In this document: piece by piece, positions 35,886 to 44,734 of the stretch
Numbering within the stretch: the stretch's first letter is position 1
How the letters are laid out: every line of letters begins with the position of its first letter
Assembly (NCBI GenBank): GCA_035306605.1
Contig: DATGNR010000027.1
From: Xanthomarina sp035306605
GTDB taxonomy: Bacteria; Bacteroidota; Bacteroidia; Flavobacteriales; Flavobacteriaceae
Strand: one strand, 5' to 3'
Length of the DNA stretch: 64,000 nt
Made by a program: the position numbers and the translations under genes
Notes under the pieces: generated by a model
Databases searched by the model: none
What the model was told of the DNA's origin: nothing
The model's input: only the letters and a program-made list of their open reading frames with translations

Positions 35886-36959
35886 TTAATAAATTTCTTT
35901 TAATCCTTCTAGATCTAAAATTTTTATATTTCTACCTTCAATTTCAATAAGCCCTTGTTTTTTAAAATGAGTCATAGTTCTAATCAAGGTTTCCGTTGCA
36001 ATTCCTGCAACACTTGCTAAGTCGCTTCTAGAAATTCTTATGGCATCGTCAGGGTTTCTGTTCAATTTTTCTGCAAATTTAATAATGGTTTGAGCTGTTT
36101 TCTGGTTTACAGAACCATAGGCCATTTGAAGTAATTGCTCTTTAACATTAAAAAGATTATCGGTGAGTAATTGAATAAGCTCTAAAGTTACTTGATGATT
36201 ATTTTCCAAAACTTCTTTTAAAACCGTTTTAGAAATGCTTACTACAGTGGTCTTTTTTATTGCGGTGGCAGATTCTTGATAAGGTTTATTATGAATAAAT
36301 GAAATATAACCAAATAAATCATCTTCCTTATAAAGTGCCGTTATAAGTTCTTTTCCTTTTTCATCCAATTTATGGCATTTTACTATGCCTTTACTAATTA
36401 AATAAACCGCATTAGAATGCTCTCCTTCCAAATAAATACTGTCTCCTTCAGAAAAATGAATGGTTTCACCATTATCATCAAGAAAATTTTTAAGGTCATT
36501 TAAGGTTTTTAATTCATCCTCTTGAGAGTTTGGAATAGCATTACTTTGCCTAGTTTCTTTTAAAATTAAAGCCTTTGCTAATCTGCTTTCTATAGCACTA
36601 ATTAAATCTAACTCATTAAAAGGCTTGGTTAAATAGTCGTCTGCGCCTAAGTTCATACCTTTTCTAACATCTTGAGTTTCGGTTTTTGCCGATAGATAAA
36701 TAAAAGGGATACTTTGAGTTTCTGGATGTTTTGACAGCTCTTCTAAAACACCATATCCATCTAATTCCGGCATCATTATATCACAAACTATTATATCTGG
36801 TAAACTTTGTTTTGCCATCACAACTCCAACTTTTCCATTAGGAGCAGCAAGAACCTTGTAATTGGACAGTTCCAATAACTCTGTTGTGTTTTCTCTTAAA
36901 ACAATATCGTCTTCAATTAATAATATGGTTTTCATTGATTTTAGTTTAGTGTTTCCCAT
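35886..36959 (-). CDS. response regulator: receiver domain fused to a CRP/FNR-type DNA-binding protein
   Basis: A 357-residue regulator. Residues 9-130 are a receiver domain with phospho-acceptor D60 (VCDIMMP) and K112 (LTKPF). Residues 155-275 are a cyclic-nucleotide-binding-like beta-barrel, and 280-357 a CRP-type winged helix. The recognition helix ATETLIRTMTHF keeps E323 and R327, the pair that reads TGA half-sites in CRP and FNR. There is no FNR cysteine cluster, so input should come by phosphorylation. An in-frame ATG at 36935 (MKTILLIEDD) is an equally good start. The kinase gene lies 38 bases upstream. It is the obvious candidate to bind sites A-G. Confidence 0.92.
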   Translation of the reverse strand: MGNTKLKSMKTILLIEDDIVLRENTTELLELSNYKVLAAPNGKVGVVMAKQSLPDIIVCDIMMPELDGYGVLEELSKHPETQSIPFIYLSAKTETQDVRKGMNLGADDYLTKPFNELDLISAIESRLAKALILKETRQSNAIPNSQEDELKTLNDLKNFLDDNGETIHFSEGDSIYLEGEHSNAVYLISKGIVKCHKLDEKGKELITALYKEDDLFGYISFIHNKPYQESATAIKKTTVVSISKTVLKEVLENNHQVTLELIQLLTDNLFNVKEQLLQMAYGSVNQKTAQTIIKFAEKLNRNPDDAIRISRSDLASVAGIATETLIRTMTHFKKQGLIEIEGRNIKILDLEGLKEIY

Positions 36960-36997
36960 ACAGTATTTAGGGTCTTCACCCTTTAATTATTTACTTA

Positions 36998-39436
36998 TTA
37001 ATCCTGAATAAGGTTTTCATTATTTGCTTTGTTTGGCAAAGTCAGGATAAATGTACTGCCTACATGTTCTTTACTTGTAAACGAAATGCTTCCTCCCAAA
37101 TTCTCTACATGGCTTTTCACTATGTTGAGTCCAATTCCTGTTCCTTGTGTTGTTAGTACGTTTTCTGCTCTAAAATATCGGTTGAAAATATTTTTTTGAT
37201 CAATTTCGGGAATCCCAACACCTTCATCTATGACTTTAAAATAAGTTGATTTATCGTCTTGAGTGATTTCAATAGCTATGTTTGAATTTTCTGAAGAATA
37301 CTTAATGGCATTATGAATAATATTGGACAAACTTAAGTCGAGAACTCGTTCATCTTGATGCATTGAAAGCTCATCTATATTCTCTGGATACTTAATTTTT
37401 TGACCATCCTTTAGCAACATGTTTGAATTATAAACAACCTCGTTTAACACTTTACTTAGTTTAAAGGTTTTGAAACTATAACTAACTTTTCCGGATTCAA
37501 GCTTTTCAACCGAAAGGAAGTCGTTTAAAATATTATTTAAGTTATTTACAATATTTGTAATGGTGTTAATATGCTTATCGCGCTTCTCCTGTTGGACTTC
37601 CAATGTGTATTTTTTCAAAAGCATGGCCGAAGTTAAAATCCCACTCAATGGCGTTTTAAATTCATGAGAAACTAGCGACAAAAACTTTGTTTTTAACTCA
37701 TTAAGCTCTTTTTCTTTTTTAAGAGCTTCCTGTAACTCATGGGTTTGCTCATCTACCTGTTCCTTTAAATTTTTAGCATGATTTTCAAGCTGTTTTTGAG
37801 TATTCTCAATATATTTATTAGTTAGATGTTTTTCTATAGCAATTCCCGCTAACTTATTCCCAACATTTAATACCTGCTTATTTAAATCGCTAAAATCTTG
37901 TTTTTCTTTTCTGTAAATAGCAAAAACACCTAATATTTGGTTTTTAGAAGATACAACAGGAATGGTCCAACACGATTTTAATCCAAGTGGTAAAATTAAA
38001 TGTTTGTAACTTTTCCATAAGTCGTGCTTTTCTATATCTGAAACCACAACTTCTTCTTTTAAGAAATTTGAAGATTTATTGTAATCAATATGCTTTGTGT
38101 TTAATAATTCCTCTATGTTTTTATGATAACTTGGAGGCAAACTTGGAGCAATCAAAGAATGTGAACTTTGCATTTCTTCATTTAACAAGAGTAAAGAAAT
38201 AAATGCATCTTTTGATTGCTCCTCAATTAAACAAACAACATCTTTTAAAATAGTTTGGAGTGGCTCATCTAAAGCTATGGATTCCAAAATATGATTTTGC
38301 TTTAACTTAAAGTCCTCTTGTTTTTTCCTTTCAGTGATATCTAAAATTACTGCAACAAAAACCTCCTTATCCTCAAAATTAGACATTTGCAAGTGGACTT
38401 CTATCGGATAAATAGTGCCGTTTTTTCTAACATGCTTTGTTTCAAATTCTAGTTTTTCAACCTTTCGTTTTAATAAACCATCAATTCGTTTTTTAAACTG
38501 ACTTAGGGTGACATCAGGCTTTATATCAACAGGAGTCATGGTTTTCAGTTCTTCTAAAGAGTAATCTAAATTCTTTAGGGCAACATAATTGGCACTTAAA
38601 AACTTCAGGGATTTTGAATCAAAAACATATATTTCATTTAAAGATTCGTCTAATATAGTTGCTAAGTGCTCCTGAGTTTCCTTGGCTAACTTACTTTCAG
38701 TAATGTCATTTTGAATTCCCACAAAATGAGTTACAACCCCTAGGTCGTTTTTAATTGGGGTAATATGCAGTTCATTCCAAAACAAAGTACCGTCTTTTCT
38801 GTAGTTACGCAAAACAACGTGACAATTAGTTCCGTTTTTTAAGGCTGTATTAATTTTATTTACACTTTCCTGATCTGTATCATCTGCTTGTAAAAACCTA
38901 ATATCTTGGTTTAAAATTTCTTCTTGAGAGTAACCAGAAAGTTTTTCGAAAGCTGTATTTGCATAAATTATGGGATGATTCTTTTGCAAAGCATCTGTAA
39001 TTACAATACCATTGCTTGCAGATTTTAAAGCTTGACTTTTTATATGCAACGATTTTTCTATATCTAACCGATTAGAAATATCTATAATCAAGGCCATTAC
39101 ATAGGCTTCTCCTTTAATAGTGAACGGATTTAGTCCAACCTCAATAGGAAAGGTGCTACCATCTTTTCTAAGTCCATAAAGTACCCTATCTCCGCCCATG
39201 GTACGTTTTTCTCCATTCTTAAAGAATGCCTTAGAATATTTTACATGATTCTTGTGAAAATGCGTAGGGACCAAACAGTTTAAAGGCTGACTTAAAAGCT
39301 CGTTCTTGAGGTATCCGAACATGCCTTCTGAAGTTGAGTTTAATGCTACTATTTTTTGTTGTTTATCAACAATAACAATCCCTTCCGAAATAGCTTCTGA
39401 AAGAATCTCAAAAACATCATGATTGCTTTCTAGCAT
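36998..39436 (-). CDS. multi-PAS hybrid sensor histidine kinase with FixL-like and LOV-like domains
   Basis: An 812-residue kinase without membrane segments. PAS1 (5-120) has H64 and R84, aligning with the haem-ligand His and distal Arg of FixL. PAS2 (130-250) is LOV-like (FRFLQ-type RFLQADDTDQE, NYRKDGTLFWNELHI, FVGIQND) but has I179 where photoactive LOV domains have Cys. PAS3 spans 255-372 and a GAF-like domain 385-535. A coiled coil then leads to HisKA with H591 (LVSHEFKTPL) and HATPase_c with N709 and GTGIGL. It has no receiver of its own; the partner is the adjacent receiver-CRP protein. Oxygen, redox or light input is inferred. Confidence 0.93.
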   Translation of the reverse strand: MLESNHDVFEILSEAISEGIVIVDKQQKIVALNSTSEGMFGYLKNELLSQPLNCLVPTHFHKNHVKYSKAFFKNGEKRTMGGDRVLYGLRKDGSTFPIEVGLNPFTIKGEAYVMALIIDISNRLDIEKSLHIKSQALKSASNGIVITDALQKNHPIIYANTAFEKLSGYSQEEILNQDIRFLQADDTDQESVNKINTALKNGTNCHVVLRNYRKDGTLFWNELHITPIKNDLGVVTHFVGIQNDITESKLAKETQEHLATILDESLNEIYVFDSKSLKFLSANYVALKNLDYSLEELKTMTPVDIKPDVTLSQFKKRIDGLLKRKVEKLEFETKHVRKNGTIYPIEVHLQMSNFEDKEVFVAVILDITERKKQEDFKLKQNHILESIALDEPLQTILKDVVCLIEEQSKDAFISLLLLNEEMQSSHSLIAPSLPPSYHKNIEELLNTKHIDYNKSSNFLKEEVVVSDIEKHDLWKSYKHLILPLGLKSCWTIPVVSSKNQILGVFAIYRKEKQDFSDLNKQVLNVGNKLAGIAIEKHLTNKYIENTQKQLENHAKNLKEQVDEQTHELQEALKKEKELNELKTKFLSLVSHEFKTPLSGILTSAMLLKKYTLEVQQEKRDKHINTITNIVNNLNNILNDFLSVEKLESGKVSYSFKTFKLSKVLNEVVYNSNMLLKDGQKIKYPENIDELSMHQDERVLDLSLSNIIHNAIKYSSENSNIAIEITQDDKSTYFKVIDEGVGIPEIDQKNIFNRYFRAENVLTTQGTGIGLNIVKSHVENLGGSISFTSKEHVGSTFILTLPNKANNENLIQD

Positions 39437-39510
39437 ATTAGTTTTTTGAAATATAAATTAATCTTTAAAGTTACTTAATTTTATAGAAATGATAGGAAAT
39501 TATACTGAAA

Positions 39511-39584
39511 CAAATGTTAGATTTTAATTAAAACCTGAGTCTGAGGGATATCATTTTATATTTTCATATCTATCTTTAAATTGT
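39511..39584. promoter_or_regulatory. divergent promoters sharing CRP/FNR-type site C (kinase and TerB-like gene)
   Basis: TGAG-GGAT-ATCA (39542-39553) has one weaker arm. On the minus strand its centre is 36.5 bases from the G of AACATTTG (39518-39511), the same distance as at the other sites. On the plus strand TAAATTGT begins at 39577, 29.5 bases from the centre. One site could therefore serve both directions and give autoregulation of the kinase and regulator. Confidence 0.6.
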
Positions 39585-39608
39585 TTTCATAATTAATTCC
39601 TTTATATT

Positions 39609-40019
39609 ATGAAAAACAAAAAAAACTTAAACATTCAGTTTTATGAAGTTTTGGGAAAACTATTTTACGCCATTGCAGTTGCCGATGGAATGGTAGAAGT
39701 TTCTGAAGTAAATAAGTTAAAGGAAATTGTAAAAAAGGATTGGTTGTTGGTTGATAAAACCGAAGATGCCTTTCAAACAGATGCTGCGTATCAAATTGAA
39801 GTGGTTTTCGATTGGTTGCACTCTCAAAACAATTTAAATAGTGACAGCTTATTTAACGAATTTGTAACTTACAAGAATGAACACAGCCATTTTTTTACCT
39901 CAACTATAAAACAATTGATAATTAAAACGGCTCATGCCATTGCTGGTAGCTTCTCTAGAAAAAACAAATCGGAATTAATCTTGCTTGCAAAACTAGACAT
40001 GGAATTAAAAAAAATATAA
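39609..40019 (+). CDS. TerB-like protein
   Basis: A 136-residue helical protein. Its centre, LFYAIAVADGMVEVSEVNKLKEIV, matches the TerB/DjlA N-terminal pattern of an acidic loop after a hydrophobic helix (AxADGxVxxxE). TerB-like domains are associated with tellurite resistance and membrane stress and may bind metal. It starts a plus-strand run with the MscS gene (15 bases downstream) and a phosphoesterase. Confidence 0.7.
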   Translation: MKNKKNLNIQFYEVLGKLFYAIAVADGMVEVSEVNKLKEIVKKDWLLVDKTEDAFQTDAAYQIEVVFDWLHSQNNLNSDSLFNEFVTYKNEHSHFFTSTIKQLIIKTAHAIAGSFSRKNKSELILLAKLDMELKKI

Positions 40020-40033
40020 TTTACAAAACATAA

Positions 40034-40933
40034 ATGACCCAACTAAAAGACTGGATTTTAGAAAACCCAACAATTTACAGCATAGCCAAATTCGCTTTGA
40101 TTGTAACTCTTGTTGTACTTATTATTCAGTTTTTAAGGCGCTACTTAAAAAAGAATATACCCGACACTTCTGCTCGTTATAAATCGCAAAAAACTGTAGA
40201 GTTTATAGGATATGTCTTGTTAGTTATCTTATCCTTTTCATATTTTACTGGCAACATTAAAGACCTAACTCTTGCCATAGGATTGTTTTCGGCAGGTATT
40301 GCCTTTACTCTTCAAGAATTAATTTTAAGTATTGTAGGTTCCATCTACATTTTTGTTGTTAATGTTTATAAACCAGGAGATAGAATTGAAATTAATGGTA
40401 TTAAGGGAGACGTTATAGATGTAGATAGCATGTACACCACCATGATGGAAATTGGACAATGGGTATCTAGCGACAACTATAGTGGAAGAATTGTAAAATT
40501 AAGCAATGCCTTTGTTTTTAAAGGCCCGATTTACAACTACTCACAAGATTTTCCATTTATTTAGGATGAATTTAATTTACCTATAAGATATGGTTCGGAC
40601 ATAGAGTTAGCTAAGTCTATAGTTATTGATATAGCTTCAAAAGCATTAACCCAACACACAGTAAGTTCCAAAGCACAATGGAAAGAAGTAGTAAATAAAT
40701 ATTATATTGAGGACGCCGTAGTGGAACCTACATTAGCCATTAGCTTAACAGATAATTGGATTCAATTTAACTTAAGATATATTGTAGATTACAAAAAGCG
40801 AAGAATGACAAAGCATGGATTACACGATAGTATACTGAAAGCCTTTGAAGCCACTAACGGCAAAATTATTCTAGCCTCAACCACTATAGAGCTTATTAAA
40901 ATACCTGAATTAAAAGTTGATGTTACCAAGTAA
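40034..40933 (+). pseudogene. mechanosensitive channel (MscS family) interrupted by an in-frame TAG
   Basis: Read through, this is a 299-codon MscS-type channel: membrane helices at about 11-35 and 55-72, the pore helix LTLAIGLFSAGIAFTLQELI, then the beta domain with KPGDRIEINGIKGDVIDV. Codon 177 (40562-40564) is TAG, between FPFI and DEFNLPIRYGSD. Both halves are in the same frame, with no insertion or deletion. Homologs I know have Trp here (FPFVWDE), so TGG to TAG is the simplest explanation. The rest of the frame is intact, suggesting a recent mutation, a sequencing error or read-through. A shorter start at 40721 would only make a 70-residue fragment. Confidence 0.85.
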
Positions 40934-40951
40934 AAGAACCTATTCTAAATA

Positions 40952-42169
40952 ATGAAAAGCTACTCGCTATTTACCATCCTACTTTTGTGTTTAGCCATTT
41001 TTTTGGTCGATTTCCTGGCATTTTACTGGTTTAAATCTATTACCAGTTTAATACCTTCAACTATTCTAAGGAATAGTATTCACATTCTTTTTTGGTTTTT
41101 TACATTAGGACTTATAGGAGCTATTATAACCTTAAAAATAAGACTGGATCATATTCAACCTAGAAGAAAACAATTGCTTATTTCTTCCCTATATGGCTTA
41201 ACTATTTCATCCTTTATTCCAAAAATCATTTTTGTAATTGTGATGGCTGTTTTCTTTTTTACCAGTTATGTAATTTCAGAAAACAAATCTTTAATAGTCA
41301 TTCCTCTTATTGGGTTATTTGCTGGTTTTCTACCTTTTTTTGCAATTGTTTACGGAATCTTTAAAGCTAGATATAATTTTAAGGTACACAAAGTTGAACT
41401 TTCATTTTCACATGTTCCAAAATCTTTTAATGGTTTAAAAATAGTTCAGATTTCCGATTTACATCTAGGAAGTTTTAATTACAGCTTTCATATTTTAGAA
41501 GGTGCCATAAAAAAAATCAATCAATTAGAACCAGATTTCCTATTCTTCACGGGAGATCTTGTTAATAATTATGCTTGGGAATTACGGGGTTGGCAGAAAG
41601 CTTTCAGGCACTTTTCACCCGAAATAAAAAAATACGCAATTTTAGGAAACCACGATTATGGCGACTACAGCAAATGGAATACTATTAAAGAAAAACAAGA
41701 AAATTTTGAAGCCATTAAAAAGTTTTACAAAGAAAACGATTTTAAATTGCTTCTTAACGAGGCTGAATTAATTGAAAATGAAAATGAAAAAATAGCTATA
41801 ATTGGTGTAGAAAATTGGGGACATCCGCCCTTTAAAAAATATGGCGATTTGCAAAAAGCCATAGAAAACGCAGAAGATATTCCGTTTAAAATACTTTTAT
41901 CCCACGACCCATCGCATTGGGACAGCGAAGTGATAGATCAAACCAATATCGCCTTAACACTTTCTGGACACACACATGGTATGCAAGCAGGCTTTAAATT
42001 AAAGAATATGGAATGGAGCCCCATAAAATACAAATACAAACAGTGGGCTGGATTATACAAGCATAACCAACAGTACTTATATGTAAACAGAGGTTTAGGC
42101 TGGCTTGGATTTCCTGGAAGACTAGGAATGAGACCCGAAATTACACTTATAGAAATAACAAAAGAATGA
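40952..42169 (+). CDS. membrane-anchored metallophosphoesterase
   Basis: A 405-residue protein with three or four N-terminal membrane helices (about 1-135). A calcineurin-like phosphoesterase domain follows. All metal-binding motifs are present: ISDLHLGS, FTGDLVNN, GNHDYGD, LLSHDPSHW and SGHTHGMQ. Related YkuE-type enzymes act on UDP-2,3-diacylglucosamine or other phosphodiesters, but the substrate here is unknown. It starts 18 bases after the channel gene and is the last gene of that run. Confidence 0.92.
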   Translation: MKSYSLFTILLLCLAIFLVDFLAFYWFKSITSLIPSTILRNSIHILFWFFTLGLIGAIITLKIRLDHIQPRRKQLLISSLYGLTISSFIPKIIFVIVMAVFFFTSYVISENKSLIVIPLIGLFAGFLPFFAIVYGIFKARYNFKVHKVELSFSHVPKSFNGLKIVQISDLHLGSFNYSFHILEGAIKKINQLEPDFLFFTGDLVNNYAWELRGWQKAFRHFSPEIKKYAILGNHDYGDYSKWNTIKEKQENFEAIKKFYKENDFKLLLNEAELIENENEKIAIIGVENWGHPPFKKYGDLQKAIENAEDIPFKILLSHDPSHWDSEVIDQTNIALTLSGHTHGMQAGFKLKNMEWSPIKYKYKQWAGLYKHNQQYLYVNRGLGWLGFPGRLGMRPEITLIEITKE

Positions 42170-42180
42170 AGTTTTTAAAC

Positions 42181-42223
42181 TGACATACGTCATATTCCTT
42201 CCAAAAAAATTAAACTAAGTTCG
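42181..42223 (+). promoter_or_regulatory. promoter with CRP/FNR-type site D (MgtC/DUF4010 gene)
   Basis: TGAC-ATAC-GTCA (42181-42192) is a perfect palindrome whose centre is 29.5 bases upstream of TAAGTTCG (42216-42223, one mismatch to TAnnTTTG). It lies 12 bases after the previous stop codon. Confidence 0.7.
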
Positions 42224-42296
42224 CATATACTTTAATAGCATTCTAAAAAGATAAATCACTTAAAAAAAGCAATGTCTTTTTTTTAACTTTTAATCT

Positions 42297-43592
42297 ATGG
42301 AAGACCAATTACTAATACAAACCGAGAATTTTGAATTAACTCAATTAGATTTTTTAAAAAGAGTTTTAGTTGCTTTAGGTATTGGCCTAGTTTTAGGATT
42401 AGAAAGAGAGTTTTCGAACTTAAAAAAAGATGAAATTTTTGCAGGGTTACGCACACTTTCAATTGTTTCTCTTTTAGGTTTTGTTTGCGCTTTATTAAAC
42501 TACATTATCAATCCATGGTTCTTTAGCCTTGGATTTTTAGGAGTCATTACCCTTGTTTCAATATCGTATTGGGTAACTTCACACAAAGGAGATATTGGCA
42601 GCACAACAGAATTCACCTCCATTTTCACCTATTTATTAGGTGGCTTAACATTTTTTGGACATATTGAGTTAAGCTTAGCCTTTACAGTAATTATTGTTGT
42701 TTTACTATCCTTAAAAATGAAATTCAAATCAATAGTTGGACAACTAACACAAACAGAACTGTCTGCATTTATTCGTTTTGTAATTATTGCTTTACTTATT
42801 TTACCATTTCTACCTGACACAAATTTTGGCCCTTACAACGTAATAAATCCAAGTGAAATTGGTTGGATAGTTGTATTAACCTCTGGAATCGGGTTTATTG
42901 GTTATATTTTAATGAAATTTCTAGACTCTAAAATAGGACTTCTTCTAACAGGGGTTTTTGGAGGTATGGTTTCCAGCACTGTAGTTTCTTGGGTGTTTTC
43001 CAAAAGAAGTGCTGAACACCCAGCCTTATCAAGCAGCTACGCCATTGCTGTTTTTGCAGCTGCAACGGTAATGATTGGCAGAGTTTTAGTTTGGGTCTTC
43101 GTGTTCAATCCTTCTATGGTAAACGGCTTGATTCTTCCTGTTCTAATAATGATTTTAACCGCTATTGGAGTTACATTTTATTTTTATAAGAAACATAATT
43201 TAATTCAATCTGAAACTGAAAAAATTCCATTAGGAGAGCCTTTAAATATCAGGGATGCTGTATTTTTTGGATTTATCTATACCGCTATATTAATTCTAGT
43301 TAGCTATGCAAGTACCAATTATGGCGACAGTGGAATTTATATTTCTAGTGCTATTAGTGCTTTAACAGACATTGATGCCATAACCATTTCCATGTCTAAA
43401 TTAGGAGGAGACAGCATTCAATTTCTTACCGCTCAAAACGCCATTTTACTCGCCACACTTACTAATACTATAGTTAAAATAGGACTATCGTTGTGGTTTG
43501 GCAGCAAAGAACTAAAAAAATATGTATTAATAGGTTATGGACTTATTTTTATTGCTGGAATCGTTGGTTTTTTCATTTTAAACAACGGATAA
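42297..43592 (+). CDS. MgtC/SapB-DUF4010 membrane protein
   Basis: A 431-residue integral membrane protein. The N-terminal part (about 20-150) is an MgtC/SapB domain with LGIGLVLGLEREFSNLKKDE and AGLRTLSIVSLLG; the C-terminal part (about 180-425) is a DUF4010-type bundle with ALTDIDAITISMSKLGG. MgtC proteins help survival at low Mg2+ or acid pH, in part by acting on the ATP synthase; this longer form is uncharacterised. It is a single gene with its own site D promoter. Confidence 0.88.
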   Translation: MEDQLLIQTENFELTQLDFLKRVLVALGIGLVLGLEREFSNLKKDEIFAGLRTLSIVSLLGFVCALLNYIINPWFFSLGFLGVITLVSISYWVTSHKGDIGSTTEFTSIFTYLLGGLTFFGHIELSLAFTVIIVVLLSLKMKFKSIVGQLTQTELSAFIRFVIIALLILPFLPDTNFGPYNVINPSEIGWIVVLTSGIGFIGYILMKFLDSKIGLLLTGVFGGMVSSTVVSWVFSKRSAEHPALSSSYAIAVFAAATVMIGRVLVWVFVFNPSMVNGLILPVLIMILTAIGVTFYFYKKHNLIQSETEKIPLGEPLNIRDAVFFGFIYTAILILVSYASTNYGDSGIYISSAISALTDIDAITISMSKLGGDSIQFLTAQNAILLATLTNTIVKIGLSLWFGSKELKKYVLIGYGLIFIAGIVGFFILNNG

Positions 43593-43681
43593 CTCCTTTT
43601 AACAAGCAGTGAATCAAGTAAGCCAAAGTTGTAATTTTAGATTCAAAACTTAAGCACACAAAACTCGTCTCTTCTGTAAAC

Positions 43682-43724
43682 TGATCAATATCATAGGCTT
43701 TCTACTTAAATCCCATTAAGTTAG
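43682..43724 (+). promoter_or_regulatory. promoter with CRP/FNR-type site E (PPOx-DnaJ operon)
   Basis: TGAT-CAAT-ATCA (43682-43693) is centred 29.5 bases upstream of TAAGTTAG (43717-43724, one mismatch to TAnnTTTG). It would drive the four-gene run from 43748 to 45909. Confidence 0.75.
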
Positions 43725-43747
43725 TAGTATAACTTATCCTTAAAAAT

Positions 43748-44272
43748 ATGTCCAACAGTACTAAAATAATTTATATCCTTATCAGCTTTGCTGCTCTTTT
43801 CTCTTTATTTTATGGATGGTATAAATTCACATATTCCATGGAAGAAGCTGCTTCTTTTGAGGTCAACTCCAAAGAAAACCAAACAAGTTTATTAATTGCC
43901 ACACAAGGAAGTGAATTTAAAAACGGCCTAACAAATAACATTGTAAATTATTATAAAGAAAAAACTGTTTTTATTAAAGTAATTGACATCTCGAAATTAA
44001 AAAACATAGATATTAAAGACTTTAATGGTATACTTTTAATTCATACTTGGGAAAATACAAAACCTCCTATTTCCATTAAAAAATTTATAAACAACAATTC
44101 TCAGATTAAAGCCAAAACCATAGTGTATACAACATCAGGAGCTGGCACTAAAAAAATGAAAGATGTTGATGCCCTAACGGGAGAATCTAAAATTAATGAT
44201 ATAGACAAGGCTAGTAAGCAAATTATTGAGAAGTTAACACCTATTTTAAAAACGGAAAATATAAAAATATGA
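43748..44272 (+). CDS. membrane-anchored, possibly flavodoxin-like protein
   Basis: A 174-residue protein with one N-terminal membrane anchor (about 7-25). An alternating alpha/beta domain follows, with strand motifs TSLLIATQGSEF, FNGILLIHTWEN and AKTIVYTTSGAG. The order and spacing suggest a flavodoxin-like fold, but the usual FMN phosphate loop is not evident. I do not recognise a named family. First gene of an operon; its last codons overlap the next start (ATGA at 44269). Confidence 0.65.
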   Translation: MSNSTKIIYILISFAALFSLFYGWYKFTYSMEEAASFEVNSKENQTSLLIATQGSEFKNGLTNNIVNYYKEKTVFIKVIDISKLKNIDIKDFNGILLIHTWENTKPPISIKKFINNNSQIKAKTIVYTTSGAGTKKMKDVDALTGESKINDIDKASKQIIEKLTPILKTENIKI

Positions 44273-44721
44273 TTGCAGACTTAGAGCATAGAGAATGTCA
44301 GTTTATCCTTGAAAATAATTTCATAGGACATTTAGGATACATTTCAGAAAACAAACCTTATGTGGTCCCTATTACTTATTTTTTTGACAAAGACGAAAAC
44401 CATATAATTTGTTATTCAGGCGAAGGGCACAAAATACAAGCCATGCGGAAAAACAAACAAATTTCCTTACAAGTGGCAGATATAAAATCCGTTAACCATT
44501 GGAAATCTGTTTTAGTAAATGGGAATTTTCAACTCTATTTTGGCACCGAAGCAAGAGCTTATCTTCACACTTTTTCGCTAGGTATTAAGAATGTAATTAC
44601 AGATACTAAACACAAAAAAGTTGATTTTATAAGTGAGTTTTCAAGTAAAATAGAATCTGATGAAGCTGCTTTTGTTTTTTTAATTAAAATTAAAAGTCTT
44701 ATAGGCAAAAAAAGAAACTAA
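44269..44721 (+). CDS. PPOx-type flavin-binding protein
   Basis: A 150-residue split-barrel protein of the pyridoxamine 5'-phosphate oxidase-like superfamily. The start GHLGYISENKPYVVPITYFF, then IICYSGEGHKIQAMRKNKQISLQV and VNHWKSVLVNGNFQLY, is the usual core that binds FMN or F420/haem in relatives. Enzymatic activity is unknown. Members of this superfamily are found in oxygen-limitation regulons of other bacteria. Overlaps the previous gene by 4 bases. Confidence 0.87.
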   Translation: MIADLEHRECQFILENNFIGHLGYISENKPYVVPITYFFDKDENHIICYSGEGHKIQAMRKNKQISLQVADIKSVNHWKSVLVNGNFQLYFGTEARAYLHTFSLGIKNVITDTKHKKVDFISEFSSKIESDEAAFVFLIKIKSLIGKKRN

Positions 44722-44734
44722 TAACAAATATAAT

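Noticed and set aside
35886..36959. Receiver-CRP protein as a direct oxygen-sensing FNR with an iron-sulfur cluster
   Set aside because: The protein has only scattered single cysteines and no N-terminal cysteine cluster; input through phosphorylation is more likely.
40721..40933. A separate 70-residue gene after the MscS frame
   Set aside because: It is in the same frame as the upstream half and continues the MscS C-terminal domain; it is the tail of the interrupted gene.
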